This document shows positions 16,743 through 25,275 of a stretch of DNA of 54,736 bases, piece by piece. The DNA comes from Terriglobia bacterium (GTDB lineage Bacteria; Acidobacteriota; Terriglobia; Terriglobales; Acidobacteriaceae), in assembly GCA_020072585.1 (NCBI GenBank), contig JAIQGL010000038.1, positions 1 through 54,736 of the forward strand, in the 5' to 3' direction. The notes under the pieces are model-generated. The model had not been told where the DNA came from. It searched no databases and worked only from the letters and a program-made list of their open reading frames with translations. The number at the start of each line of letters is the position of its first letter. Positions within the stretch are counted from its first letter, which is position 1. The translations under genes were made by a program, and so were the position numbers.

Positions 16743-17864
16743 TCAACTATTCTTCTCCCACTCTATTCCGGGTTGAATGACCACTTTCATTGAATCGGGG
16801 CCGGGACGCGAGGCCAGCCGCAGCGCTTCCACTGCCTGTGCCAGCGGAAAACGATGCGAAATCAGACGGGCAAAATCGATCTCCCCGCTGAACACAAGGT
16901 CCACGTTTTCCTCCTGCAAATCCACTGACGCGCTGTACGACCCCAGCAACGTCTTTTCATCCACGCAGACTGCAGCCGGGTCAATGGCCACCTCACTTCT
17001 CTGTGTCTGCGCAAACAACATAACTTTTCCGCCAGGCCGGGCTGCGTCAATCGCAGGCCTTATCAAACTGTTGCCCGCCGTAGCCAGTATTACCGCATCC
17101 GCGCCCCGTCCGTCCGTAAGCTCGCGCACTCGCGCCATCGGGTCGGCGACCCCGGCATTCACATTGTCCTGTAATCCGTAGCTCTCACTTATTTTAAGGC
17201 GTTGGGGATATAAATCGGAAGTTACTACGGTCGCACCCGTTCGTTTGGCCAATGCTGCCAAGATGATCCCGATCGGCCCCTGCCCAATGACCAGCACTGT
17301 TTCGTCAGGTTGCAGTTGCAGCGATTCAATGGCTTTCATGCAGGTATTTACGGGCTCGATAAATGAAGCCTGTTCGTAAGACACCTGGTCGGGAATCCTC
17401 ACTACCCCTTTGCGTACGATCCAATCCATCACGCGGATGTACCCTGCAAAGCCGCCGCCGCTGGGCTCAAAACCGGCGGTTGCCCCTACTTTTTTGTACA
17501 CCGGACACTGCGCGAAAACTTTATGCCGGCAGTAATAGCACGTGCCGCAGGGGATATGATGGAACACCATCACGCGGTCACCAATGGCGAAATCGCTGAC
17601 GCCTGCCCCCATCGCTGCCACCTGCCCCGCCATCTCGTGACCAAAAATTCTGGGCGCTGAATGGGACCCGGTCAAAACCTTCTTGAGGTCCGTGCCGCAG
17701 ATACCGCAGGTGTGTATGCGCACCAGCAGTTCGCCAGGGCCAATCTTTGGGACAGGAACAGTCTCCAGACGAACATCATCCTTGCCGTGATAGACCGCTG
17801 CCTGCATCGTCTGGGGTATCAGCAGACGTCCAGCAGCCGATTCTGATTTAGTAGCCGTGTGCAT
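16743..17864 (-). CDS. Second zinc-dependent alcohol dehydrogenase
   Basis: The 373-residue medium-chain dehydrogenase has CGICGTD and FGHEMAG for the catalytic zinc, a structural zinc loop PCGTCYYCRHKVFAQC, and the nucleotide-binding phrase GQGPIGIILA. It is clearly related to, but diverged from, the next gene; the N-terminus is about 20 residues longer. It starts five bases after the hpnG stop and ends eight bases before the ATG of the other dehydrogenase. Adjacent position to hpnG makes a role in processing ribosylhopane attractive but unproven. Confidence 0.85.
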   Translation of the reverse strand: MHTATKSESAAGRLLIPQTMQAAVYHGKDDVRLETVPVPKIGPGELLVRIHTCGICGTDLKKVLTGSHSAPRIFGHEMAGQVAAMGAGVSDFAIGDRVMVFHHIPCGTCYYCRHKVFAQCPVYKKVGATAGFEPSGGGFAGYIRVMDWIVRKGVVRIPDQVSYEQASFIEPVNTCMKAIESLQLQPDETVLVIGQGPIGIILAALAKRTGATVVTSDLYPQRLKISESYGLQDNVNAGVADPMARVRELTDGRGADAVILATAGNSLIRPAIDAARPGGKVMLFAQTQRSEVAIDPAAVCVDEKTLLGSYSASVDLQEENVDLVFSGEIDFARLISHRFPLAQAVEALRLASRPGPDSMKVVIQPGIEWEKNS

Positions 17865-17869
17865 AAAAA

Positions 17870-18616
17870 TTAACGCTTTGCTTCCGAGAACTCTGCTCTA
17901 TTGAGTGTAACAACTTCTCCACTCGGTAAATTCCTAGCCAGGTCTTTTGCCAGCCAGCCACACAGTGCGCGCGTGGCCCGCCGGCTGTTCCGGGCCAGGG
18001 CGGCAACTCTTGTCCATTGCCATGGCCGTAACGCCGCCCATAGCGCAAATTTGCTGGTTGCAAAATTTCCAGCAGCGTCCATGAACTTTCCCATTGGCGG
18101 CATTACGAAATCGGCCTCATCGGAGATGGCTTTTACGCAGCGGAAATCAATGTGCACCTGCTGCGCTAACCTGGCGATGCCCGCTGCTTCCATATCGACT
18201 ACCAGACCATGAAAGCGATGGACCAGATTCTGCTTCGCTTCCACGCCAGCAACTTCGCCAGACGTAACCAATACTCCACCGCTCACATGAGTGCCGTCTG
18301 CGGCGCAACGATATTCTTCGCCGTCGCTTGCATCCACTACTACGCTCGGGGTAAAAACGCTGCCAACCTTCAGACTGCGAATCAGAGCGCCGGCCAACCC
18401 CACGGACATCAGGACTGACGGATGAAACTGCTCCACTGTCGCTTGCGCCGCCAGCGCCGCATTCTGGCACCCGATCCCGGAAACAACAGCGAGCACGCCT
18501 TCTCTCTCAAACACAGTGAACTTTTTCTCGTTTGCGGCTACTACGCTTTTCTTCCACCCGCGTACCAGCGGCGCCAGTTCCCGCTCCATGGCGGCAATGA
18601 TTACGATCTTGCTCAT
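17870..18616 (-). CDS. hpnG: Hopanoid-associated phosphorylase HpnG
   Basis: The 248-residue protein belongs to the nucleoside phosphorylase superfamily, beginning IVIIAAMERELAPLVRGW as in MTA/SAH nucleosidase relatives. In hopanoid synthesis HpnG removes adenine from adenosylhopane to give (phospho)ribosylhopane. The motif GLVVDMEAAGIARLA, which in this fold contacts the ribose, is present. Its start overlaps the hpnA stop by four bases (ATGA). Confidence 0.9.
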   Translation of the reverse strand: MSKIVIIAAMERELAPLVRGWKKSVVAANEKKFTVFEREGVLAVVSGIGCQNAALAAQATVEQFHPSVLMSVGLAGALIRSLKVGSVFTPSVVVDASDGEEYRCAADGTHVSGGVLVTSGEVAGVEAKQNLVHRFHGLVVDMEAAGIARLAQQVHIDFRCVKAISDEADFVMPPMGKFMDAAGNFATSKFALWAALRPWQWTRVAALARNSRRATRALCGWLAKDLARNLPSGEVVTLNRAEFSEAKR

Positions 18617-19632
18617 GCGTTCACCATGGCAACTTGCCCTTCGGCTTCAATGTATCCGTGCGTCTGGAACCAATCGATTGCGCGGCGCAAAGCATTTTCT
18701 ACCGGGAGAACCTTATATCCCAGCTCGTGCTCGGCCTTAGCTGAAGACGCAAACATCTTCTTGCGTCCCATTTTCACAGCGTCAATGGTGGCCCGGGGCT
18801 CCTTGCCCATGATCGTCCCGGTAAAAAACTGGTCGAACACCGCAAACCCCATGGCCACGGCGTGAGGAACTTTCATGGTTGGCGAAGGCAGTCCCGTAAG
18901 ACCAGCCAGCTTATCCAATATCTGTTTCAACGTAAGGTTCTGGCCGCCCAGAATGTACCGCTCGCCCGGACGCGCTTTTTCCATTGCCAGCAGGTGGCCG
19001 CGCGCCACTTCCTTCACATCAGCCAGGTTGAGCCCCGTGTCCACATAGGCAGGAAACTTGCGCTTGAGAAAATCCACCACAATTCTTCCGGTCGGCGTCG
19101 GCTTGATGTCATATTCGCCGATAGGCGTAGTGGGATTCACCACCACGACATTTGCGCCATTTTGTCCGGCTTCCAGCGCAATTTGTTCGGCCATGAATTT
19201 TGACCGCTTGTAGTGCCCTACCATGTCCCTGATTGAAACCGGTGAATCCTCACGGGCAATATGGCCGTCCCGGGTAAATCCCATCGTCGCTACAGAACTG
19301 GTGTAGATCACGCGCCGCACGCCGGTCTCTTGCGCCGCGCGAATAATCGCACGCGTGCCTTCGACATTGGAGCGATACATCTGTTCCGGATCACGTACCC
19401 ACAAGCGGTAGTCGGCGGCCACATGAAACACAAAATCACAGCCTGCCATGGCCTTCTTCAATGACTCCGGATCACGCAGATCCCCTGTGGCGACTTCAGC
19501 CCGCAGGTCAGCGATGTTGTCAGTACGGCTGGTCGAGCGCACAAGCAAACGCAACTCAGCACCCCGCACGGCCAATGCGCGCGCCACATGGCTGCCAACA
19601 AATCCCGTTGCTCCTGTGATGAATGCTTTCAT
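18613..19632 (-). CDS. hpnA: Hopanoid-associated sugar epimerase HpnA
   Basis: The 339-residue extended short-chain dehydrogenase has the NAD-binding motif GATGFVGSHVARAL near the N-terminus and the catalytic YKRSK around residue 147. HpnA is consistently linked to hopanoid loci although its substrate is not settled. Upstream, 164 bases with a large inverted repeat separate it from the 142-residue gene, so this is the largest internal gap of the cluster and a possible second promoter or processing point. Confidence 0.88.
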   Translation of the reverse strand: MKAFITGATGFVGSHVARALAVRGAELRLLVRSTSRTDNIADLRAEVATGDLRDPESLKKAMAGCDFVFHVAADYRLWVRDPEQMYRSNVEGTRAIIRAAQETGVRRVIYTSSVATMGFTRDGHIAREDSPVSIRDMVGHYKRSKFMAEQIALEAGQNGANVVVVNPTTPIGEYDIKPTPTGRIVVDFLKRKFPAYVDTGLNLADVKEVARGHLLAMEKARPGERYILGGQNLTLKQILDKLAGLTGLPSPTMKVPHAVAMGFAVFDQFFTGTIMGKEPRATIDAVKMGRKKMFASSAKAEHELGYKVLPVENALRRAIDWFQTHGYIEAEGQVAMVNA

Positions 19633-19643
19633 TCTCTTTCTTT

Positions 19644-19786
19644 ATCCCGAGCGTAGCGAGGGACCTTTATTAACCACATCGACGGAAAATAAGTTCCTCG
19701 CCCCCATTGCAAATGTCAACGAAAGATTCTTTTTTCTCAACCCAAGCAGCTTTGTGATGACAGGGTTCCCTCGCTCTGCTCGGGAT
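19644..19786. repeat. Long-arm inverted repeat between hpnA and its neighbour
   Basis: The arms at 19644-19665 and 19764-19786 are nearly perfect reverse complements, differing at two or three positions. Each contains CCCGAGC and GCGAGGGA blocks, and about 98 bases lie between them. The unit resembles a mobile palindromic repeat rather than a tight terminator. No coding potential is seen inside. Confidence 0.6.
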
Positions 19787-19796
19787 TACAGAAAAA

Positions 19797-20225
19797 TCAA
19801 TCCAGCGCTTCTGCCTGGATTCCAATATTCTTTTCCCCTGCGGCTTTTTTCTCCCAGTATTTCCTTACCCAGGCGTCAAAACTCTTGCCCGCTGCGGTGT
19901 CGCGTCCGCTGAAGGCAAGCGCCGCAATATCTGAATATGGAACCGAGATTTTCTGGTCTGAGTCTTTGGGGAAAAGCCGGACGGCCGAATCGGCCAGGGT
20001 CTTGCCTGGCCGCCGGTCAAAGATGTAGCCTTCAACCTTACTGCCGTCTTTGCGGGTAATCGTCACGTCACCGCGATAGTCGAAAGCCTTCTCCAGCGCC
20101 TGACGGATCTCCTCTTCGCCCGCCAGTTCCGGCACCCAGCCTTCGAGTTTTTCGTGGGCAAATCCGGGCGCAACTTCCAGCGAATCGGCGTCGTGAATTT
20201 TCTTGCCGTCTGCCGGACCGGTCAT
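19797..20225 (-). CDS. Unknown 142-residue protein, coupled to hpnH
   Basis: The gene overlaps the hpnH stop by four bases and is therefore likely translated with it. The product is soluble, charged and without a signal peptide. A central part reads as a small beta-rich domain ([20 protein letters not shown]) followed by [16 protein letters not shown], which recalls small RNA- or lipid-binding beta barrels, though no family is recognised. The C-terminus is Lys/Glu rich. Position inside the hopanoid operon is the only clue to role. Confidence 0.7.
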   Translation of the reverse strand: MTGPADGKKIHDADSLEVAPGFAHEKLEGWVPELAGEEEIRQALEKAFDYRGDVTITRKDGSKVEGYIFDRRPGKTLADSAVRLFPKDSDQKISVPYSDIAALAFSGRDTAAGKSFDAWVRKYWEKKAAGEKNIGIQAEALD

Positions 20226-21349
20226 GCGCTGGTCTCCTCTAGCTGGCTGGATGCTTCCTTGATCTGCACCAGCGGGTCATAACTGTGCACAGGGCGCACA
20301 GTTTCATTCAACAGTTTCAAGGCATGTTCGTCCTTGTGCCGGGTAAAGATTGTGGCCCGCGCGGTGGAGAGAAGGCCGCGCAGCGAACTGAAAGTGTCGT
20401 TAACGGCTGTTGCCTCATAGCCGCTATGCACCATGCAGTTCGCGCATTTGGGATTGCCGGACTCCGTACCATACTCTTCCCACGCCGTGCTCTCCATCAA
20501 CTCCTGGAAGGTGTCGACATACCCATCCTGCAGCAGATAGCAGGGCTTCTGCCAGCCGAAGATGTTGTACGTCGGCATGCCCCACGGCGTGCAGGCGTAT
20601 TGCCGCTCGCCCATCAGGAATTCCAGAAATAGCGGCGACTGGTTGAACTGCCAGGACTTTTTGCGGTTGGAGAGAATCGCGCGGAAGAGTTTCCGCGTAC
20701 GCGCGCGACCGAGAAAATGTTTCTGGTCAGGCGCTTTATCGTAGGAGTACCCGGGCGAGAGCATCATGCCCTCAACGCCGAGCTCCATCATCTGGTCAAA
20801 ATGCTCGCGCACGCTGTTGGGGTCGGCGCCGTCAAACAACGTGGTATTTGTGGTGACGCGGAAACCACGCTTCAGGGCCTCCCTCATGCCTGCAATCGCC
20901 ATATCGTACCCGCCTTCGCGGCAGACGGAGAAATCGTGGTGCTCCTTCTCTCCATCCACGTGGACAGAGAATGTCAGGTACTTGCTCGGCTTGAACAGGT
21001 CGAGCTTCTCTTTCAGCAGTAGCGCGTTGGTGCAGAGATAGATATATTTCTGCCGCGCCACCAGGCCTTCCACGATCTTGCCGATCTGCGAGTGCATCAG
21101 CGGTTCGCCGCCGGGAATTGAAACCATGGGGGCGCCGCACTCATCCACAGCGCGGAAGCACTGCTCCGGCGTGAGCTCTTTCTTCAGGATGTGCGCCGGA
21201 TACTGGATCTTGCCGCAGCCCGCGCATGCCAGGTTGCAGCGAAACAGCGGCTCCAGCATCAGCACCAGCGGATAACGCTTGCGTCCTGCGAGCTTCTGCT
21301 TCACTACGTAGCTCGCGACTGTCCACATCTGTGAAATTGGTACCGGCAA
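20222..21349 (-). CDS. hpnH: Adenosyl-hopene transferase HpnH (radical SAM)
   Basis: HpnH adds the 5'-deoxyadenosyl group of SAM to hopene, giving adenosylhopane. The cluster motif CxxxCxxC is CNLACAGC at residues 38-45 from the start chosen here. [11 protein letters not shown] follows as the SAM-binding GGE motif. I chose a TTG at 21349 (375 residues) because GGGGAG lies upstream and the family usually begins close to this point; an ATG at 21427 would add 26 unconserved-looking residues. A C-terminal cysteine set around [12 protein letters not shown] is typical. Confidence 0.9.
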   Translation of the reverse strand: MPVPISQMWTVASYVVKQKLAGRKRYPLVLMLEPLFRCNLACAGCGKIQYPAHILKKELTPEQCFRAVDECGAPMVSIPGGEPLMHSQIGKIVEGLVARQKYIYLCTNALLLKEKLDLFKPSKYLTFSVHVDGEKEHHDFSVCREGGYDMAIAGMREALKRGFRVTTNTTLFDGADPNSVREHFDQMMELGVEGMMLSPGYSYDKAPDQKHFLGRARTRKLFRAILSNRKKSWQFNQSPLFLEFLMGERQYACTPWGMPTYNIFGWQKPCYLLQDGYVDTFQELMESTAWEEYGTESGNPKCANCMVHSGYEATAVNDTFSSLRGLLSTARATIFTRHKDEHALKLLNETVRPVHSYDPLVQIKEASSQLEETSA

Positions 21350-21388
21350 ATCGTGTCTCCCCTGTTTTCTTCTTGTGTTTCTTCTTTT

Positions 21389-21457
21389 CACGGCCGAGGG
21401 CGGCCGTGCTCCAAATTCATGCTCCAACTCTCAACGAACCGCAGGCGTCCTCGCCTG
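21389..21457. repeat. Two short hairpins between shc and hpnH
   Basis: CACGGCC and GGCCGTG at 21389-21408 form a perfect stem around six bases, and GCAGGCG and CGCCTGC form a second stem with a four-base loop at about 21441-21458. Both lie between the shc stop and the preferred hpnH start. They may be REP-like elements or may modulate expression between the two genes. No T run follows, so they are unlikely to be terminators. Confidence 0.5.
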
Positions 21458-21463
21458 CACACG

Positions 21464-23467
21464 TTATCCTCTTGCGTATCCCACGCTTCCCTCTTCATAC
21501 AGTGCGGAAAACTCGCGTGAGTATGTCGATAGTGCAATCAGCGGGAAGTAATCCCGGTACAGGTGATACGCCAGATAAAACACGCGCGGGAAGCCTGTTC
21601 CCGTGTACTGGTCTTCATCCCAGTGTCCATCCGCGCGCTGTGTTTCCAGCAGGTAAAGAATACCGCGCTGCACTGAATCGCTCCGTGTATCGCCCGCCGC
21701 CAGCAATCCCATGATGGCCCATGCTGTTTGTGACGGCGTACTTGGGCCAATGCCGCGCGTAGTGGGGTCATCATAGGAGCCGCAGGTCTCGCCCCAGCCG
21801 CCATCAGAGTTCTGCACCATGCGCAGCCACTCCGCGCCCTGTTGCACGTACGGCTCGTGATGGTCCACGCCGATCGTCTGCAAACCGCGCAGCACCAGCA
21901 TGGTCCCATAGATATAATTCACGCCCCAGCGTCCGAACCACGATCCATCCGGCTCCTGCTCGCTCAGGATGAATTTGATTGCCTTTTTGACCCGCTTATC
22001 GTCCTTGGTAACGCCATAGGCGGCCAGCATTTCCAGCACTCGGCCGGTGATGTCTACAGTGGGCGGATCGAGCATGGCATTGTGGTCAGCAAAAGGAATA
22101 TTCTGGAAGACCATGCGCGTGTTGTCCTTATCAAAGGACGCCCAACCGCCATTCCTGCACTGCATGGCAAAAATCCAGTCAATGGCCCGATTGCAGACAT
22201 CGTGCTGGTAGCGCTCACGCGGGTTCTCAACTTTATCCAGGCCCAGCAGCACCATGGCTGAGTCATCCACGTCAGGATAAAACTCATTGTTGAACTCAAA
22301 GTACCAGCCGCCCGGCTGGACGTTCGGCACCTTCACCGCCCAATCACCCTTGGTGCGAACTTCCTTGCTCAAAATCCAGTCCGCCGCCTTCAGCATCCGC
22401 GGATCGTCTTTCGGCACTCCGCTTTCGCCCAGCGCAAACATTGCGTACGCGGTGTCCCACACGGGAGACATGCACGGCTGCATGCGGAAAGTTAGCTCTG
22501 AGTGATCAGCAATACCGGCCTCGTCAATGCCAAGCTTCTCAAACTCGCTCAGCGCGCGGATCACCTGCGGATCGTCCGTTGAATAGCCCAGGCAGCGCAG
22601 CGCGACGATCGAGTTCAGAATGCCGGGATAAATAGCGCCCAGGCCGTCTGACTTCTCAAACCGCTCCAGCATCCAGCGCTCCGCCTTCTTGATGGCCAGA
22701 TAGCGCAGCGGACGGATATGGAAGCGCTCGCAGAAATGGACCACGCGGTTCAACACCAGAAAGAAGTTGCGCCATGAAATCTTGTTCGCCGTCCACTTCA
22801 GGTGCAGATGGTTGCCGTGCCTGCCGCCGACGAATAGCTCGTCAATGCCCATCTCCGCCGCGACCTTCTTGAAGGGCTTTTTGGCGAAAGCAATCGAGAG
22901 CGGGACCAGGATCGCACGCGACCATGACGAGATTTCATACAGATTGAACCAGAACCAGTTGGGGAAGAGTACGATCTCCGGTGGAATGGCCGGCACAGCT
23001 TCCCAGTCATACTGTCCCAGGAAGCACAGGTAAATCTTGGTAAAGGTGTTGCATTCGGTGGCGCCCCCCAGTTCCAGAATTTTCTTGCGGGCGCACTCCA
23101 GAACAGGATGGTCTGGCTTATACCCCATCAGCTTCAGGGCAAAATAGGCCTTCACAGACGCGCTAATGTTGGACGGTCCACCAGTGTAAATCGGCCAGCC
23201 GCCATCGGCATTCTGGTGCCGGATGATTTCAGGCACCGCGCGCTCCATGCGGCTGCGATTGCCTGTTCCAAGCAGGGTATGAATGGCGATATAGTCAGAC
23301 TCAAGCGTGGTGTCGGCTTCCAGTTCGCCGCACCAGTATCCATCTTCGTGCTGCTGGGCAAACAGGTAGGTCCGCGCTTTTTCAATGCCGTGGCCCACAC
23401 GGCCCAGCATGTCGTCAATTTTCCCAAAGAGCATCTGCGCAGGATGCCGGTCAAACATCTTACTCAT
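21464..23467 (-). CDS. shc: Squalene-hopene cyclase
   Basis: The membrane-associated enzyme cyclises squalene to hopene and hopanol. The 667-residue frame begins at an ATG (MSKMFDRHPAQ) five bases after the ispH stop; a longer frame would start inside ispH. The catalytic DVDD motif is at residues 399-402. Several QW repeats are visible, including QHEDGYWCGELE near the N-terminus, QNSDGGWGET and QRADGHWDEDQYTGTGFP near the C-terminus. It is the core enzyme of the cluster. Confidence 0.96.
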   Translation of the reverse strand: MSKMFDRHPAQMLFGKIDDMLGRVGHGIEKARTYLFAQQHEDGYWCGELEADTTLESDYIAIHTLLGTGNRSRMERAVPEIIRHQNADGGWPIYTGGPSNISASVKAYFALKLMGYKPDHPVLECARKKILELGGATECNTFTKIYLCFLGQYDWEAVPAIPPEIVLFPNWFWFNLYEISSWSRAILVPLSIAFAKKPFKKVAAEMGIDELFVGGRHGNHLHLKWTANKISWRNFFLVLNRVVHFCERFHIRPLRYLAIKKAERWMLERFEKSDGLGAIYPGILNSIVALRCLGYSTDDPQVIRALSEFEKLGIDEAGIADHSELTFRMQPCMSPVWDTAYAMFALGESGVPKDDPRMLKAADWILSKEVRTKGDWAVKVPNVQPGGWYFEFNNEFYPDVDDSAMVLLGLDKVENPRERYQHDVCNRAIDWIFAMQCRNGGWASFDKDNTRMVFQNIPFADHNAMLDPPTVDITGRVLEMLAAYGVTKDDKRVKKAIKFILSEQEPDGSWFGRWGVNYIYGTMLVLRGLQTIGVDHHEPYVQQGAEWLRMVQNSDGGWGETCGSYDDPTTRGIGPSTPSQTAWAIMGLLAAGDTRSDSVQRGILYLLETQRADGHWDEDQYTGTGFPRVFYLAYHLYRDYFPLIALSTYSREFSALYEEGSVGYARG

Positions 23468-23471
23468 GGGC

Positions 23472-24437
23472 TTACTCCGCAGCCGGAGCTGCTGCAATGG
23501 CCTCCACGATTTCCGGCGGCAGGCCAAAGCGAACATTCTCCGGCATGACTTCCACTTCGCGAATTGTGTTAAAGCCTTTTGCTTTCAAAAAGTCGATGGC
23601 CTGCTCCACAAGGATCTCGGGCGCCGAGGCACCCGCCGTGAGTGCCAGGGTTTTGATCCCGGTGAGCCACTCCGACTTGATGTCATCGGCCGTGTCAATC
23701 AGGTAAGAAGGAGTCCCCAGATTGGTGGAAACCTCCACCAACCGGTTGGAATTGGAGCTGTTCTCAGAACCGACCACCAACAGCAGGTCGGCCTGGTGGG
23801 CCACGTCTTTTACGGCGGTCTGGCGGTTCTGCGTGGCGTAGCAGATATCCTGCGCGTGCGGCCCTTCAATCAATGGGAACTTTTTCCGCAAGGCATCGAT
23901 TACGTCTTTGGTCTCGTCCAGGCTGAGCGTGGTCTGAGTGATATACGCAATACGCGTAGGATCAGGCACTTCCAGCGCATCCACTTCACTGGCGCTACCC
24001 ACCACCTGAGTGACCTCAGGGGCTTCGCCCAGAGTACCGATCACCTCATCATGATCGTGGTGCCCAATCAGGATAATGCTGTAGCCGCCTTTGGCGTACT
24101 TCACTGCCTCAACGTGGACCTTGGTCACCAGTGGACAGGTGGCGTCAATCACACGCAGGTCGCGCAGTTTACTGGCTTCGCGCACGCTGGGCGAAACGCC
24201 ATGAGCGCTGTAAATAAGGCGCTGGCCATCCGGCACTTCATAAACTTCGTCAACAAAGATTGCGCCTTTGGCTTTCAGCTCTTCCACGACGTAACGGTTG
24301 TGGACAATCTCTTTGCGCACATAAATCGGAGGCCCAAACGCATCCAGCGCAATACGGACAATATCGATGGCTCGCACCACTCCGGCGCAAAAACCCCGGG
24401 GCTTCAGCAATAGCAAAGTCTTGGCTTCTGGTGTCAT
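23472..24437 (-). CDS. ispH: HMBPP reductase IspH
   Basis: The iron-sulfur enzyme makes isopentenyl and dimethylallyl diphosphate at the end of the methylerythritol phosphate pathway. The three cluster cysteines are in GFCAGV, DATCPLVTK and DICYATQ. Other family motifs are YSAHGVSP and SENSSNSNRL. The start at 24437 (321 residues, MTPEAKTL) is favoured because a TATAAT box overlaps the region of an earlier possible start at 24467. It is the first gene of the hopanoid run and ties precursor supply to squalene and hopanoid formation. Confidence 0.94.
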   Translation of the reverse strand: MTPEAKTLLLLKPRGFCAGVVRAIDIVRIALDAFGPPIYVRKEIVHNRYVVEELKAKGAIFVDEVYEVPDGQRLIYSAHGVSPSVREASKLRDLRVIDATCPLVTKVHVEAVKYAKGGYSIILIGHHDHDEVIGTLGEAPEVTQVVGSASEVDALEVPDPTRIAYITQTTLSLDETKDVIDALRKKFPLIEGPHAQDICYATQNRQTAVKDVAHQADLLLVVGSENSSNSNRLVEVSTNLGTPSYLIDTADDIKSEWLTGIKTLALTAGASAPEILVEQAIDFLKAKGFNTIREVEVMPENVRFGLPPEIVEAIAAAPAAE

Positions 24438-24449
24438 TGTGGTCTGTTG

Positions 24450-24455
24450 ATTATA
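24450..24455 (-). promoter_or_regulatory. -10 box for the hopanoid cluster
   Basis: On the minus strand a perfect TATAAT lies 12 bases before the ispH ATG at 24437. No good -35 hexamer is seen at the expected distance. If used, transcription would begin very near the start codon and leave a short leader. It is the only promoter-like site seen upstream of the whole hopanoid run. Confidence 0.4.
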
Positions 24456-24639
24456 CCTTTTATGCACTTTTCCCTACCCCTAAGGTACCCAAGTGAGAAC
24501 CCTCAGGAATATGCCAACCCATTGAAAGATCGATATTTAGCAGTAATTAGGCAGTATCAGGGGGTGAATGGGGCATGGTTTTTGCCACCGATGGGGAGCC
24601 AGTTTGGCACCAGCTGGCATGGCCGCCGAGAGGCCCTTT

Positions 24640-25125
24640 TTACTTCAGAGGAGCCCATCGGCGGACCGCCAGGGCTATTGGCAAGCCCACAAGCACCGTA
24701 TGGCCGATCGGCCCGGTGAGAATGGAAGCTGCATCGAATCTTGGCGGCCAGCGATGGACCGCGGAAAGCGGCAGCACCGCCAGGGTCATCACCGCCCAGA
24801 CGAATTCACCGTACAACAAACCCGCGATTACCGGATTTTCGGTCAGAAATGAAATCTGCCTGCTCGCAACATAGAAACCTGCGGCCCAGCTGAACGCGAT
24901 AAAGAAGTGGAGCGCCAACCCCAACGCGGCGGTCTTGGCTCCGCCCTGAAAGGCCTTCGGGCCCAGCAACCCTGCCGCTACTGACTGAAAAATCCTCGGC
25001 GGCGCCAGATGGTTCTGGATGCCCCACGCTATGCATGCTTGTGTAATGTCGAATACGCCGCACGCCAGCCCTCCCCAGAAGATGGCAAGGAAGGCATTGG
25101 ATGAAGTTGGGGAGGCTGAAGGCAT
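24640..25125 (-). CDS. Small multi-pass membrane protein, unknown
   Basis: The 161-residue frame starts at an ATG (MPSASPTSS) preceded by GGAG. It has about four hydrophobic segments, including ALHFFIAFSWAAGFYVAS and LLYGEFVWAVMTLAVLPLSAV. I do not recognise the family with certainty; the pattern resembles small YagU/DUF-type inner membrane proteins. It is separated from ispH by about 200 bases with no gene. No functional link to hopanoids can be claimed. Confidence 0.7.
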   Translation of the reverse strand: MPSASPTSSNAFLAIFWGGLACGVFDITQACIAWGIQNHLAPPRIFQSVAAGLLGPKAFQGGAKTAALGLALHFFIAFSWAAGFYVASRQISFLTENPVIAGLLYGEFVWAVMTLAVLPLSAVHRWPPRFDAASILTGPIGHTVLVGLPIALAVRRWAPLK

Positions 25126-25275
25126 GTGGAGGCTCCGTTTGGGGTTCTCTTTTTGATGGTTCTCTTGGCTAAAGACTGATAGACGCGCGAACTGAACAAT
25201 CGTTGCCAAAAAATATCTATCAGATTTATCCGGGTTTTTATCCGGGTTCATCCCGCGCAAATCCGCGGTAAAGAT

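Noticed and set aside
15703-16776. 357-codon plus-strand frame
   Set aside because: It is antisense to the well-supported zinc dehydrogenase and shows no motif of its own.
23385-24413. 342-codon plus-strand frame
   Set aside because: Shadow of ispH and the start of shc, whose motifs are unmistakable on the other strand.
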